Translations under genes and position numbers: made by a program
Notes under the pieces: generated by a model
Told to the model about the DNA's origin: nothing
The model's input: the letters and a program-made list of their open reading frames with translations, nothing else
Database searches by the model: none
Part shown: positions 18,185 through 27,900 of the stretch, piece after piece
Position numbering within the stretch: position 1 is the first letter of the stretch
Layout of the letters: the number at the start of each line of letters is the position of its first letter
Source: Promethearchaeota archaeon
GTDB lineage: Archaea > Asgardarchaeota > Lokiarchaeia > Sigynarchaeales > SOKP01
DNA: 43,758 bases
Assembly: GCA_016839845.1 (NCBI GenBank)
Contig: JAEOTL010000121.1
Span: forward strand, 1-43,758
Direction: 5' to 3'

Positions 18185-19309
18185 ATTCGATTACTTGAGT
18201 ATGAGAGTAAACGTATTTTCAGTACGTTTAATATTCCATTGGCAAATAATATAGTAATTGAAAAGGGTGAAAATTTAGGAGAAAAAATAAGTCATTTCAC
18301 ATTTCCAGCAATAATTAAGTCTCAAATCGCAATAGGCAGCAGAAAAAAAGCGGGATTAATCAAATTAGCTCAAAATAAGGAGGAGGCAATATCTCTTTGT
18401 ACAGAATTCTTTAGTAGGGAAGTGTCTGGTTTCCACGTTGAGGCGATCCTTATAGAAGAGCTAGCGAAGATTGAGCATGAGTACTATTGTTCAATAGCAT
18501 TAGATGCGTCTAGTAGACAATTTTATATTATTGTGAGTCGAGAAGGAGGAATTGATATTGAAGAAGTATCAAAAACCAATCCTGAAGCAATAATTAAAGA
18601 GAGTTTTACATTTAAAGAAGGATTAACTGAAGATCTAGCAGTTAAGGTCTCAAAACAATTAGAATTTACTGAAGAACTTTTAGATTCTGCTGTCGATTTG
18701 TTTAATAAATTATGGAAAATAACCAAAGAACTTGAGGCTCAATTGGTAGAGATAAACCCACTAGTTCTTACTCCTTCAGGACTGGTTGCTGTGGATGGTA
18801 AAATGATTTTAGACGATGATTCTGCATTTCGACAGCCATTAGTTCAAGAATTTCAAAACAAAAAATTGTCAAGCCTAGAAAAACTCGCAAAAGAAGCGGG
18901 GTTCTCCTTTGTGGAACTTGATGGAGAAATTGGAATATTAGCAAACGGCGCGGGATTAACAATGGCATTATTAGATGTACTATCGGAGTTAGGTTTAAAA
19001 CCCGCTAACTTCTTAGACGTAGGAGGGGGTGCGAGTAAAGAACGAGTGTATAAAGCGCTAGAATTACTCTTTAAAATGGATCCTAAATGTGTTTTAGTAA
19101 ATATTTTTGGGGGAATAACGAGATGTGATATTGTCGCTGAGGCCATCATTCAAGCCTTAGGGGATTTTAAAGATCACCCTCCCATGGTAATAAGATTGAC
19201 TGGTACAAAAGATAAAGAGGGAATAGCCCTTCTTAAGGAGTCTGGAATTAATGCATTTCAAGAAGTAATGAAGGCTGTAGAAAATGTTAAGGAGGTAGTA
19301 GGTGAGTAA
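18185..19309 (+). CDS. sucC: Succinyl-CoA synthetase beta subunit, apparent ATT start
   Basis: A 374-residue ATP-grasp subunit of ADP/GDP-forming succinate-CoA ligase, which makes ATP or GTP from succinyl-CoA. From 18185 the frame reads (I)RLLEYESKRIFSTFNIP, exactly the start of SucC proteins (M-K/R-LLEYE-K-IF). The first codon is ATT, and AGGAGGGG sits 6 nt upstream. The first standard start is TTG at 18239, which would delete 18 conserved residues. Other landmarks are EINPLVLTPSGLVAVDGK and the C-terminal GGGASKERVYKAL and NIFGGITRCDIVAEAI. The domain between about residues 20 and 220 is shorter and more divergent than usual. The gene overlaps sucD by 8 nt. Either ATT is a genuine non-standard start, or a single G-to-T change or assembly error has occurred. 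Confidence 0.9.
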   Translation: MRLLEYESKRIFSTFNIPLANNIVIEKGENLGEKISHFTFPAIIKSQIAIGSRKKAGLIKLAQNKEEAISLCTEFFSREVSGFHVEAILIEELAKIEHEYYCSIALDASSRQFYIIVSREGGIDIEEVSKTNPEAIIKESFTFKEGLTEDLAVKVSKQLEFTEELLDSAVDLFNKLWKITKELEAQLVEINPLVLTPSGLVAVDGKMILDDDSAFRQPLVQEFQNKKLSSLEKLAKEAGFSFVELDGEIGILANGAGLTMALLDVLSELGLKPANFLDVGGGASKERVYKALELLFKMDPKCVLVNIFGGITRCDIVAEAIIQALGDFKDHPPMVIRLTGTKDKEGIALLKESGINAFQEVMKAVENVKEVVGE

Positions 19310-20171
19310 AATGTACATTAGTGAAAATTCCAAAGTTGTGGTTCAAGGAATTACTGGAAATCAAGGGAAATTCCATACTCGCCTAATGCTAGATTATGGT
19401 ACTAATGTAGTAGCCGGAGTTACTCCGAAGAAAGGTGGAGAAACAGTCTATAATATTCCGGTTTTCAATACTGTAGAAGAGGCTGTCAGTGAAACAGGTT
19501 GCGATACTAGTATTATCTTTGTTCCGGCACGATTCACATTTAGTGCTGTAAAAGAAAGTTTACTAACAGGGATGAATATGACTTGTATTATAACCGAGAA
19601 TGTACCAATTTTTGACATGCTTCAATTAAGTGAGTTAGCACACGAGAAAAACTTACATCTGGTAGGACCAAATTGCCCTGGAATGTTGATACCCGATAAG
19701 ATAAAATTGGGAATTATGCCTGGTGATATGTGCCATTATGGAAATGTTGCAGTAATTGCTAAGAGTGGTACACTATCCTATGAAATCACCAAAGCAATTG
19801 GAAATGCGGGAATAGGAGTCTCCGCGTATATTGGGATTGGAGGAGATCCTGTACGGGGTAAAACCATGTTGGAAGCTGTTGAATATTATTCAAATGATTC
19901 TAACACAAAACTGATTGTTCTCATTGGTGAAATTGGGAGTGACGAAGAAGAAAAAACTGCTTATTTTATAAAAAACGATACTCGAAAACCAGTTGTTGCC
20001 TATATTGCTGGCAAAAGTGCTCCGGAGGGTAAACGAATGGGTCATGCAGGTGCAATTATCTCTGGTGACTTTGGTACAGCTCAAGGTAAAATCAAAGCCC
20101 TTGAAGATGCGGGGGCTTTTATTGCTGACACCCCCTGGGACGTTCCCAACCTAATCAAAAATTCGCTATAG
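19302..20171 (+). CDS. sucD: Succinyl-CoA synthetase alpha subunit
   Basis: A 289-residue alpha subunit of normal length. The CoA-binding Rossmann segment is VVVQGITGNQGKFHTRLM near residue 13 and GVTPKKGG follows. GPNCPGMLIPDKIKLGIMPG lies mid-protein, and the phosphorylated active-site His is in GKRMGHAGAIISGDFGTA near residue 246. The GTG at 19302 is chosen because AAGGAGGT lies 5 nt before it. An ATG at 19311 is also in frame but less well spaced. The 8-nt overlap with sucC points to coupled translation of the two subunits. With the 2-oxoacid:ferredoxin oxidoreductase encoded about 5 kb away, it would allow substrate-level phosphorylation from succinyl-CoA. Confidence 0.95.
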   Translation: MSKMYISENSKVVVQGITGNQGKFHTRLMLDYGTNVVAGVTPKKGGETVYNIPVFNTVEEAVSETGCDTSIIFVPARFTFSAVKESLLTGMNMTCIITENVPIFDMLQLSELAHEKNLHLVGPNCPGMLIPDKIKLGIMPGDMCHYGNVAVIAKSGTLSYEITKAIGNAGIGVSAYIGIGGDPVRGKTMLEAVEYYSNDSNTKLIVLIGEIGSDEEEKTAYFIKNDTRKPVVAYIAGKSAPEGKRMGHAGAIISGDFGTAQGKIKALEDAGAFIADTPWDVPNLIKNSL

Positions 20172-20291
20172 GCTTCGTTAAACTATTAATAGTACCACAC
20201 CTTTTGAATATTTATTTTCGAAAATTTGGATATATATGAAAAATAGTCTTTTAGTAGTTTATTATAATATTCATTTTGAGGTGGAAAAAAA

Positions 20292-21605
20292 ATGTCTTTT
20301 AATTTTGATGTTTTAAAGAAAAAAGTATGCAAATTGATTGAAGAATGGAATAAATCTGAAGTAATTTTAGATGAACTGGCAAATTGGGAGAGAATCTTAC
20401 TGTTTGATTTAAATAGCAAGTACAAATTTTATATTTTATCTAATGGTAAACAATTGAAATATCTTGATTTTCAAGAAAAACCAGCAGACTGTGTTATTGA
20501 TATAAGTCCCGAACATGCTTTAAAATTCTTCAATCAAGAACTAAATCTATTTGAGGCATTTGGGAATAACCAAATAAAATTTAAAGGAGATTCGTCTGAC
20601 TTTTTAAAACTCACAATTTTTTTTGAATATTTTGAAGAGGATAAGGAGCTTATTTTATTAAAAACTGAAGATGATTGGCAAATTGGAAAACCAGAAGATT
20701 ATGGGATGAGTACACCATTATTAGATGACGTCGCAAGAAAATTAAAATTAATTGACATCAATCGAAATAGCTTTCTCGTCATTAAAAATGGAGTTCTAAT
20801 TTATGAGACTTATTACGCAAAAAGTAGTGCTGAAAAACGTAAATGGATGTCTTATGATGTTGCTTCGATTACTAAAACATTAGCTGCATTAGTAATCGGT
20901 ACAGCCGTTACACAAGGTTTAATGACTGTTAGAGATTACATCCATGATTGGATTCCATCTGTACCCGAAGGAATTGTTCCGGGATCTCAAATAATTCATT
21001 TGCTAACGCAAACTTCTGAGACGGATCCTCCTGGTACGAAATTTAAATATAATAGTGGAGAAGAAATTAGTACATTAGGCGTAATACTTTCAAATGCAGC
21101 GAAGATTCCCTCAAAAGAATTTGCTCGTAAAGCCCTCTGTGATAAAATTGGTATTGGACGTTATTCCTGGGCTCGAATATTTGAAAATCAAGGAGATCTT
21201 CCAATAGGATTTGGATTAAAAATACGACCTAGAGATGCCGCACGTTTAGGGAAATTGATATTACAGAAGGGGATTTGGGGTGATGAACAGATTATCTCTG
21301 AAGATTATATCGAGGAATTGATGACTCCTTCATTTCTTAATACAAACAGTGGGTATGGGTATTTAGTATGGTTAAATAATTCTCTGGGTCACTGGTATCG
21401 GCCTTTTAAGAATGGAACAGGATCGATGATACAAAATGCTCCAGAAGATCTCATCTATGCCTCAGGTTTTTTTGGGAGATTTATTTTTATAATTCCTAGC
21501 CTTGACATAGTGATTGTTACTTTCGGTAAGAAATTTGTATGGGAGAGTCTTGATACTGCTCGGGAACTTTATGATGCTATAAAACCCGCGCTCCCTAAGA
21601 AGTGA
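20292..21605 (+). CDS. SCP2-like domain fused to a beta-lactamase-family serine hydrolase
   Basis: A 437-residue two-domain protein. Residues 1 to about 120 follow the SCP2 pattern (PADCVIDISPEHALKFFNQELNLFEAFG, then IKFKGDSSDFLKLTIFF), a fold that binds hydrophobic ligands. Residues about 135-435 form a serine hydrolase of the class C beta-lactamase/esterase type. The nucleophile Ser and Lys are in DVASITKTLAAL (SxxK), and a Tyr is in FKYNSGEEISTLG, matching the YxS/YxN element. Enzymes of this group are esterases, amide hydrolases or DD-peptidases. There is no signal peptide, so it is likely cytosolic. GAGGTGG precedes the ATG. The fusion suggests an ester or amide hydrolase for a lipid-like substrate. 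The gene stands alone between sucD and a converging acyl-CoA dehydrogenase. Confidence 0.8.
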   Translation: MSFNFDVLKKKVCKLIEEWNKSEVILDELANWERILLFDLNSKYKFYILSNGKQLKYLDFQEKPADCVIDISPEHALKFFNQELNLFEAFGNNQIKFKGDSSDFLKLTIFFEYFEEDKELILLKTEDDWQIGKPEDYGMSTPLLDDVARKLKLIDINRNSFLVIKNGVLIYETYYAKSSAEKRKWMSYDVASITKTLAALVIGTAVTQGLMTVRDYIHDWIPSVPEGIVPGSQIIHLLTQTSETDPPGTKFKYNSGEEISTLGVILSNAAKIPSKEFARKALCDKIGIGRYSWARIFENQGDLPIGFGLKIRPRDAARLGKLILQKGIWGDEQIISEDYIEELMTPSFLNTNSGYGYLVWLNNSLGHWYRPFKNGTGSMIQNAPEDLIYASGFFGRFIFIIPSLDIVIVTFGKKFVWESLDTARELYDAIKPALPKK

Positions 21606-21640
21606 AAAAATATATGAGGATTTAGGTTAACGGAATAATT

Positions 21641-22912
21641 CTAGATATGTTTAAACGATTGTCTTAAAGTGGAGGTTAGTATATGATTTTGTATTTGCGA
21701 AGTTCCTCCTCCAACTTTCCAAGTTCTAGAAATTCCGAGTAAATCACTCATTAAAGTGTTGTCACAGAGCCCAGCACCCCCCATAAGATCCGCACACTTA
21801 AAACAAACTCTCTCAGTTAATTTAGCACTCTGGGATTTTAGCTGAGATGCCATGTGAACAAGAGATAGATTAAATTTATGAGGGATAACTCCGAATTCTT
21901 CCCTTTTCTCGTCGATTAAATGGCAAATATGCAGCGTTGCTAATGTTAAATTCATTGTTTTTGCCCACATATCTGCCAATGGAAACCCGACTCCTTGATG
22001 TTTTATTATTTCTTTATCAAATTGTTTTCTCATGTTAGCATAAATGATGGCATGAGCCAGAGCATTCCAAGCTTCTGAAAGGTTAATGAAGACAATTGAC
22101 AATCTTTCTAGATTAAGCCCTTCAAAGAGATGATCTTTTCCCCGACCAGGTTCACCTAATACATAATCGGCTGGTACCTTTAAATTCGTAAGTTTTTCTT
22201 TTCCTATAAACAACCTCGGTGTCCAAGGGATATTCACTCTCTCAACATTCCATCCATCCCAAGAAGTGTCTACTAAAAATTGCCCCATTGTATTGCCATT
22301 GTCTTCCTCAAGGCAGGCATATACAATTGCTACATCAGACTTAGGCCCATTTGTTTGATAAATTTTTTCACCATTAATAATAAAACCGCCATCATCATCT
22401 CCTTTACATGTGGTTAACATATGAACTGCATCTGATCCTCGCTTCGGTTCAGTTATGCATATGCATCCCACTTTTTGCCCAGTCACTAATTCTTTCAAGA
22501 AATTCAAGCGTAAATCAATGTTTTCATGGTGAAAGACTAAAGGATTAATTGCTAACACTGTCGAGAGGATCCCGAAACCCAATTGAGGATCAAAAAAATC
22601 AGTCGCAAGATACCTCATGAAATCAGCAGTCATTCCATACGGTTCATAGTCTATTCCAACTTCACTAAATCGATTGACTCTTGTGATAAATCCTGCTTTA
22701 CCAATTTCAGGAAACCAATCATAAAAATCTTCATTATGGGTAATATTATTTTTACGTTCAAATCCCAGATAAAATTCTTGAGCTTGTTTTAAAAACTCGA
22801 TACTTGTTGGTTTTAAAATATCAAATAAATTGTGATTAAGGAAATTATAGCGGTGTTCCAAGCTTAATTTATCAAGAATATCACTATCAATACATTGAAC
22901 CGTTCCTTTCAT
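21641..22912 (-). CDS. Acyl-CoA dehydrogenase family protein
   Basis: A 423-residue flavoprotein of the acyl-CoA dehydrogenase fold. The FAD-binding middle domain has CICITEPKRGSDAVHMLTT and GFIINGEKIYQTNG. The C-terminal helical domain has YANMRKQFDKEIIKHQGVGFPLADM and closes with LLGISRTWKVGGGTSQIQNHI, corresponding to the usual 'eGtseiqr' tail. It would remove two hydrogens from an acyl-CoA, passing electrons to an ETF that is not in this window. The sequence is fairly divergent (GGGTS instead of EGTS), so the substrate may be unusual. It diverges from the sugar kinase gene, with 153 bp between the starts, and converges with the SCP2-hydrolase gene. Confidence 0.85.
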   Translation of the reverse strand: MKGTVQCIDSDILDKLSLEHRYNFLNHNLFDILKPTSIEFLKQAQEFYLGFERKNNITHNEDFYDWFPEIGKAGFITRVNRFSEVGIDYEPYGMTADFMRYLATDFFDPQLGFGILSTVLAINPLVFHHENIDLRLNFLKELVTGQKVGCICITEPKRGSDAVHMLTTCKGDDDGGFIINGEKIYQTNGPKSDVAIVYACLEEDNGNTMGQFLVDTSWDGWNVERVNIPWTPRLFIGKEKLTNLKVPADYVLGEPGRGKDHLFEGLNLERLSIVFINLSEAWNALAHAIIYANMRKQFDKEIIKHQGVGFPLADMWAKTMNLTLATLHICHLIDEKREEFGVIPHKFNLSLVHMASQLKSQSAKLTERVCFKCADLMGGAGLCDNTLMSDLLGISRTWKVGGGTSQIQNHILTSTLRQSFKHI

Positions 22913-23065
22913 TTTCTTTAATGCTCTCTATTCTTTTTTGCATTTTAAACCTTATATTTTAATAGAAAAAAGTTTGTACAATCTTAACCTTTTTGATTCA
23001 AAGATTTTATTTATCTTTAGAAAATTCAAAAATCTAATAAAATTTTGAGATTTCAAAGTAATAGG

Positions 23066-24553
23066 ATGTCAAAATTCTTAGCATTTGATATTGGAGCTAG
23101 CTCAGGTCGAGTCATTACAGGGCTACTTAATGATGGTAACCTTGAATTAAACGAAATTTACAGATTCCTTAATAGCGGAATTAAAATAGATAAATCTTTA
23201 TGTTGGGACACACCAAAATTATTTTCAGAAATTCTTCAAGGGCTAAAAGTTTATGTTACGAAGTATGGTGGAGATGTAGACGGAATAGGAATAGACACTT
23301 GGGGTGTAGATTTTATCCTCTTAGATAAAAATAATGAATTAACTGGTCCATGTTACCATTACAGGGATTTTAGGACCGAGGGTATGGAAAATGAAATGCT
23401 TAAGATAATTCCTAGAGAGGAATTTTATTCAAAGACTGGAATTCAATTCATGGAAATTAATAGTGCTGTCCAATTGTATTCTATGGTGCATGCTAATTCT
23501 TCTCAATTATCTATCGCAGATACGTTTTTGATGGTACCCGATTATTTAAACTTCTTATTATGTGGTAAGAAGGCAAACGAGTATTCTATTGCGACAACTT
23601 CTCAATTATTTAATCCAAAAAAAAAAGATTGGGCATTTTCTATAATAAATAAACTAGGACTTGACCAAAAATGGTTTAAGAAAGTTATTCCAACAGGAAC
23701 AGTTCTGGGAACGTTGAAGGATGATATAGCAACAAATGTTGGTTTAGATATTTCAACAAATATCATCGCACCCGCATGTCACGATACTGGATCAGCTGTT
23801 GCTGCAATCCCCGTAGATATGGATAAATATTCAAGAGGTGAATGGGCATATTTAAGTTCAGGCACTTGGAGCCTACTTGGAGTAGAATTAAACGAACCAA
23901 TTATAAATAAAAATGCTTTAGAATATAATTTTACCAATGAAGGGGGATTAGACAATTCAATTCGTTTCTTAAAGAATGTAACTGGAATGTGGTTACTTCA
24001 AGAATGTAAGCGTATTTGGGCAACCGCAGGAATAAATTTATCATGGGAAGAGATAGTTTCAAAAGCATTAGGAGCCAAACCTTTTCAATATTTTATAGAT
24101 CCGAATGATCCTATTTTCTTGAATCCAGATAATATGGTAAAAACAATTCAAAAATATTGCCAAGATCATAATCAAAATATACCCAAAACAATAGCAGAAA
24201 TTTCAAGGGCAGTGTTTGAAAGTCTCGCTTTCAAATATAAGCAAGTAATGGAAAAATTAGAAGAATTAGTTGGAATAAAGGTTAAAATTCTCCATGTCAT
24301 CGGAGGGGGAGCATCTAATAGGTTGCTGAATCAATTCACTGCTAATTCACTGAATATTCCGATTAAGGCAGGCCCAATCGAGGCTACTGCTATTGGGAAT
24401 ATTTTGATTCAAGCATATGCTTTGGGACAATTAAGAAATGTAAAAGAATTAAGAAAAATTGTATCGGATTCATTTACAATAGACACGTATTATCCTGAAA
24501 ACGAATTTGCATGGGAAGTTAATTACGAGAAATATATAAAAATTATAAGATAA
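23066..24553 (+). CDS. rhaB: FGGY-family sugar kinase, rhamnulokinase-like
   Basis: A 495-residue FGGY carbohydrate kinase. It begins MSKFLAFDIGASSGRVITG, has CWDTPKLFSEILQGL, GIGIDTWGVDFILLD and YHYRDFRTEGM, and later SSGTWSLLGVE and the ATP-site IGGGASNRLLNQFTAN. DIGASSGR, the WGVD motif and YRD.RT are hallmarks of rhamnulokinase (RhaB) rather than fuculokinase. It would phosphorylate L-rhamnulose, or L-fuculose given the fucose isomerase gene next to it. The ATG at 23066 is chosen over an upstream in-frame TTG (23045) because conserved sequence starts there. It lies 113 bp before the isomerase gene on the same strand. Substrate choice between the two ketoses is open. Confidence 0.85.
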   Translation: MSKFLAFDIGASSGRVITGLLNDGNLELNEIYRFLNSGIKIDKSLCWDTPKLFSEILQGLKVYVTKYGGDVDGIGIDTWGVDFILLDKNNELTGPCYHYRDFRTEGMENEMLKIIPREEFYSKTGIQFMEINSAVQLYSMVHANSSQLSIADTFLMVPDYLNFLLCGKKANEYSIATTSQLFNPKKKDWAFSIINKLGLDQKWFKKVIPTGTVLGTLKDDIATNVGLDISTNIIAPACHDTGSAVAAIPVDMDKYSRGEWAYLSSGTWSLLGVELNEPIINKNALEYNFTNEGGLDNSIRFLKNVTGMWLLQECKRIWATAGINLSWEEIVSKALGAKPFQYFIDPNDPIFLNPDNMVKTIQKYCQDHNQNIPKTIAEISRAVFESLAFKYKQVMEKLEELVGIKVKILHVIGGGASNRLLNQFTANSLNIPIKAGPIEATAIGNILIQAYALGQLRNVKELRKIVSDSFTIDTYYPENEFAWEVNYEKYIKIIR

Positions 24554-24666
24554 TTGGTATCGCTATATTTTTTAAAAATAAGGTATTCTAAAATTTAATT
24601 TTCATTTTTTCGATAAAACTACTGAAACGGTTAAGAGAAATCTAAATTTATTATAAGGTGGATTAA

Positions 24667-26463
24667 TTGCAAAAACATATTGGAGTAAAAAGGCTCAGAG
24701 GACCTATTCCCAAAGTTGGCATTCGCCCAACTATTGATGGGAGAGAAAAAGGTGTTCGAGAATCCTTAGAAGACCAGACAATGGCAATGGCGAAATCTGT
24801 AGTTGATTTAATTTCTACGACCTTAAAACATCCTAATGGAATGCCTGTAGATTGTGTCGTTTCAGATACCACAATTGGCGGTGTAGCTGAAGCAGCTGAT
24901 TGTGCTGAAAAGTTTACCAGAGAGAATGTAGGGGTATCATTAACCGTTACGCCTTGTTGGTGTTATGGTTCTGAAACAATGGATATGAATCCCTATATAC
25001 CTAAGGCAATTTGGGGATTTAACGGTACAGAAAGACCAGGTGCTGTGTACCTTGCGGCTGTATTAGCAGCTCACTCACAAAAAGGATTACCTGCGTTCGG
25101 TATTTATGGGAAAGATGTTCAAGATGAAAATGATACAAGTATTCCTAATGATGTCAAGGAAAAACTTCTCAGGTTTACGAAAACTGGATTAGCTGTTGCT
25201 TGGATGAAAGATAAATCTTACCTTTCTATAGGAGGAGTATCCATGGGAATCGCTGGTTCGATAATTGATGAGAATTATTTTCAAGATTATTTAGGAATGA
25301 GAAATGAATATGTCGATATGTCTGAGATTATAAGACGATTGAATGAGAAAATATATGATCGTAATGAATTTGACCTAGCGATGAAATGGGTACGGGATAA
25401 ATGTAAAGAGGGAAAAGATACTAATCCATCTGAAATACAGAAGTTAAAAGAACAAAAAGATTTGGAATGGGAAACAGTAGTACAAATGACCATGATCTGT
25501 AGAGATCTTATGGTTGGGAACCCTAAATTGAAGGAATTGGGATTTGGTGAAGAGTCATTGGGTCATAATGCTATAGTTGCAGGATTTCAAGGACAGCGTC
25601 AATGGACAGATTTCATGCCAAATGGGGATTTTACTGAAACCATCTTAAACAGCTCGTTTGATTGGAATGGTATACGCCAACCTTATATAATAGCAACTGA
25701 AAATGATGCATTAAATGGAATTGCAATGTTATTTGGGCATCTTTTAACGCAAACCTCTCAAATTTTCGCAGACGTCAGAACCTATTGGAGTCCCGAAGCG
25801 ATTCTACGTGTAACTGGTAGGGCTCTAACTGGTAAGGGAGAGAATGGATTAATTCATTTAATTAATTCAGGTTCCGCAACAATGGACGGAACAGGTCAAC
25901 AAGAAATCGAAGGAAAACCAGTTTTAAAACCATTTTGGCAGATTACTGAGGATGAGGTTGAGAACTGTCTAGCAGCTACGAAATGGGATGCTGCAGTTAC
26001 TGAATATTTTCGGGGAGGAGGATTTTCCTCTAATTTCTTAACAAGAGGAGAAATGCCAATGACGTTATCTCGGTTGAATATAATCAAGGGGCTTGGGTTA
26101 GTACTTCAATTAGCAGAAGGATGGGCGGTGAATATCCCTGAAGAAATTCATAGAATACTAGATGATCGGACAAATAATACCTGGCCAACAACATGGTTTG
26201 TCCCAAGATTGATGGATGAGGGTGCATTTCAGACTGTTTACGATGTAATGAATAATTGGGGTGCGAATCATGGTTCATTATGTTATGATCATATCGGAGC
26301 CGACCTCATTACTCTGGCATCGATGTTAAGAATCCCTGTGAGCATGCATAACGTCTCATTAGATAAAATCTTTAGACCTAGTATGTGGAGTGCATTTGGA
26401 ACGAAAAATTTAGAAAGTTCAGACTTTAGAGCATGTCAAGCTCTAGGTTCACTATATAGATAA
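24667..26463 (+). CDS. fucI: L-fucose isomerase
   Basis: A 598-residue enzyme converting L-fucose to L-fuculose. It is very close in length and sequence to the E. coli enzyme as I recall it. Shared blocks include [56 protein letters not shown] and [16 protein letters not shown]. The metal-binding Glu, Asp and His of the family correspond to the Glu in [10 protein letters not shown], the Asp in ATENDALNG and the His in PVSMHNVS. The TTG start is supported by AAGGTGG 5 nt upstream, and the ATG codons downstream would remove conserved sequence. It heads the run isomerase, fucosidase, fucosidase, URO-D protein. The strong similarity to bacterial FucI suggests lateral acquisition. D-arabinose is a known second substrate of this family. 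Confidence 0.96.
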   Translation: MQKHIGVKRLRGPIPKVGIRPTIDGREKGVRESLEDQTMAMAKSVVDLISTTLKHPNGMPVDCVVSDTTIGGVAEAADCAEKFTRENVGVSLTVTPCWCYGSETMDMNPYIPKAIWGFNGTERPGAVYLAAVLAAHSQKGLPAFGIYGKDVQDENDTSIPNDVKEKLLRFTKTGLAVAWMKDKSYLSIGGVSMGIAGSIIDENYFQDYLGMRNEYVDMSEIIRRLNEKIYDRNEFDLAMKWVRDKCKEGKDTNPSEIQKLKEQKDLEWETVVQMTMICRDLMVGNPKLKELGFGEESLGHNAIVAGFQGQRQWTDFMPNGDFTETILNSSFDWNGIRQPYIIATENDALNGIAMLFGHLLTQTSQIFADVRTYWSPEAILRVTGRALTGKGENGLIHLINSGSATMDGTGQQEIEGKPVLKPFWQITEDEVENCLAATKWDAAVTEYFRGGGFSSNFLTRGEMPMTLSRLNIIKGLGLVLQLAEGWAVNIPEEIHRILDDRTNNTWPTTWFVPRLMDEGAFQTVYDVMNNWGANHGSLCYDHIGADLITLASMLRIPVSMHNVSLDKIFRPSMWSAFGTKNLESSDFRACQALGSLYR

Positions 26464-26493
26464 AATAAGAAATAAAAAGGAAAGTGAAAAAAA

Positions 26494-27855
26494 ATGAAAT
26501 ATTTACCTGAAAAAGGATCAATAAAACAACATGAAGTACCGGAATGGTTTCATGATGCTAAACTTGGTATTTTTATCCACTGGGGACTTTTTTCCGTTCC
26601 TGCATTTGCGATTGGAAAATTAGAATTAGGAGAATCACAAAAACGTGGAGTGGAGTGGCATTTTAAGAATAATTCTTATGCTGAATGGTATTTAAATTCT
26701 TTTCGAATTGCTGGAAGCCCAACAGAAAAGTTCCATAAGGAAAATTATGGAGATGATTTTTCTTACGATGATTTTGCTCCTATATTTAATGAAGAAATAA
26801 AAAAATGGGATCCTGATGACATGGTGGATCTTTTCAAGAAGGCAGGCGCAAAATACGTAGTTCTAGTCACAAAACATCATGATGGATTCTTACTCTGGCC
26901 AAGTAAGCACTCTAACCCTAAAAAGGAGAATTACTTCGCAAGTCGAGATATTGTTGGAGAACTTACAAGCAGTGTCAAGGAAAAGGGATTAAAGATGGGA
27001 TTCTACTATTCTGGAGCCTTGGACTGGTCTTGGAATCCCAATCCCATAAAGGACGGTCTAAGTTTTCAATCGAATGGACCTATTGAAATTGAATATACAC
27101 ACTATGCTAACAATCATTGGTATGAGTTAATAGATGACTATGATCCTATTATCTTATGGAATGACATAGGATATCCACCAAATACTAATGTATACGAAAT
27201 TTTCGCTTATTTCTACAACAAACACCCAGATGGAGTAATTAATGATCGATGGCTACAATGGAGAAAGTCTGAATTTAAGCATCCTAAAGTTAGACATAGA
27301 GATTTTGACACTCCAGAATACGAGATAAAGTCAGAAATCACCAAACAAAAATGGGAAAGTACTCGCGGAATCGGCTATTCCTTTGGCTATAATAAAATGG
27401 AAAATGAAGATGATTACCTAAGTCCAGAAGCACTAATAAAGATGTTTATAGACATTGTAAGTAAAAATGGAAATCTATTACTTAACATAGGTCCTATGGC
27501 TGACGGTACCATTCCAGAACTCCAAAAAAAGGCAATTTTAGGTCTAGGTAAATGGTTAGAAACTAATGGTGAAGCCATATATGGAACTCGACCTTGGCAA
27601 AGAGCTGAAGGAAAAACGCTTGATAAAATTGATCTTAGATTTACACAGAAGAATGATACATTGTATATTCATATATTAGATAAACCCAAAAATAGCAATT
27701 TGACAATTTTATCCTTAACTGTAGAAGAGTCCAAAAAAATTAAGTTCTTAGGTAGTAATGAGAATCTAATCTGGAATCAAGATGGTGAAAATCTTAAGGT
27801 TTCTTTACCAAAAAACTTATCTGACTCTGCTGCCTATGTATTAGAGATTTATTAA
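26494..27855 (+). CDS. Alpha-L-fucosidase (GH29), tandem copy 1
   Basis: A 453-residue GH29 enzyme. It starts with EVPEWFHDAKLGIFIHWGLFSVPAF. The barrel includes VVLVTKHHDGFLLWPSK near residue 125, DIVGELTSSVKEKGLKMGFYYSGALDW, and the predicted nucleophile Asp in PIILWNDIGYPP near residue 223. LLLNIGPMADGTIPE and GEAIYGTRPW follow, then a C-terminal beta-sandwich. No signal peptide is visible. It lies 30 bp after fucI with an AAAGGAAAG site before the ATG. It is closely similar along its whole length to the next gene, so the pair arose by tandem duplication. It probably feeds fucose straight to the isomerase encoded upstream. Confidence 0.94.
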   Translation: MKYLPEKGSIKQHEVPEWFHDAKLGIFIHWGLFSVPAFAIGKLELGESQKRGVEWHFKNNSYAEWYLNSFRIAGSPTEKFHKENYGDDFSYDDFAPIFNEEIKKWDPDDMVDLFKKAGAKYVVLVTKHHDGFLLWPSKHSNPKKENYFASRDIVGELTSSVKEKGLKMGFYYSGALDWSWNPNPIKDGLSFQSNGPIEIEYTHYANNHWYELIDDYDPIILWNDIGYPPNTNVYEIFAYFYNKHPDGVINDRWLQWRKSEFKHPKVRHRDFDTPEYEIKSEITKQKWESTRGIGYSFGYNKMENEDDYLSPEALIKMFIDIVSKNGNLLLNIGPMADGTIPELQKKAILGLGKWLETNGEAIYGTRPWQRAEGKTLDKIDLRFTQKNDTLYIHILDKPKNSNLTILSLTVEESKKIKFLGSNENLIWNQDGENLKVSLPKNLSDSAAYVLEIY

Positions 27856-27900
27856 ATTCCCACCTTTTAATTTTAAAATATCTTAATAAAGGAGAGCAAA

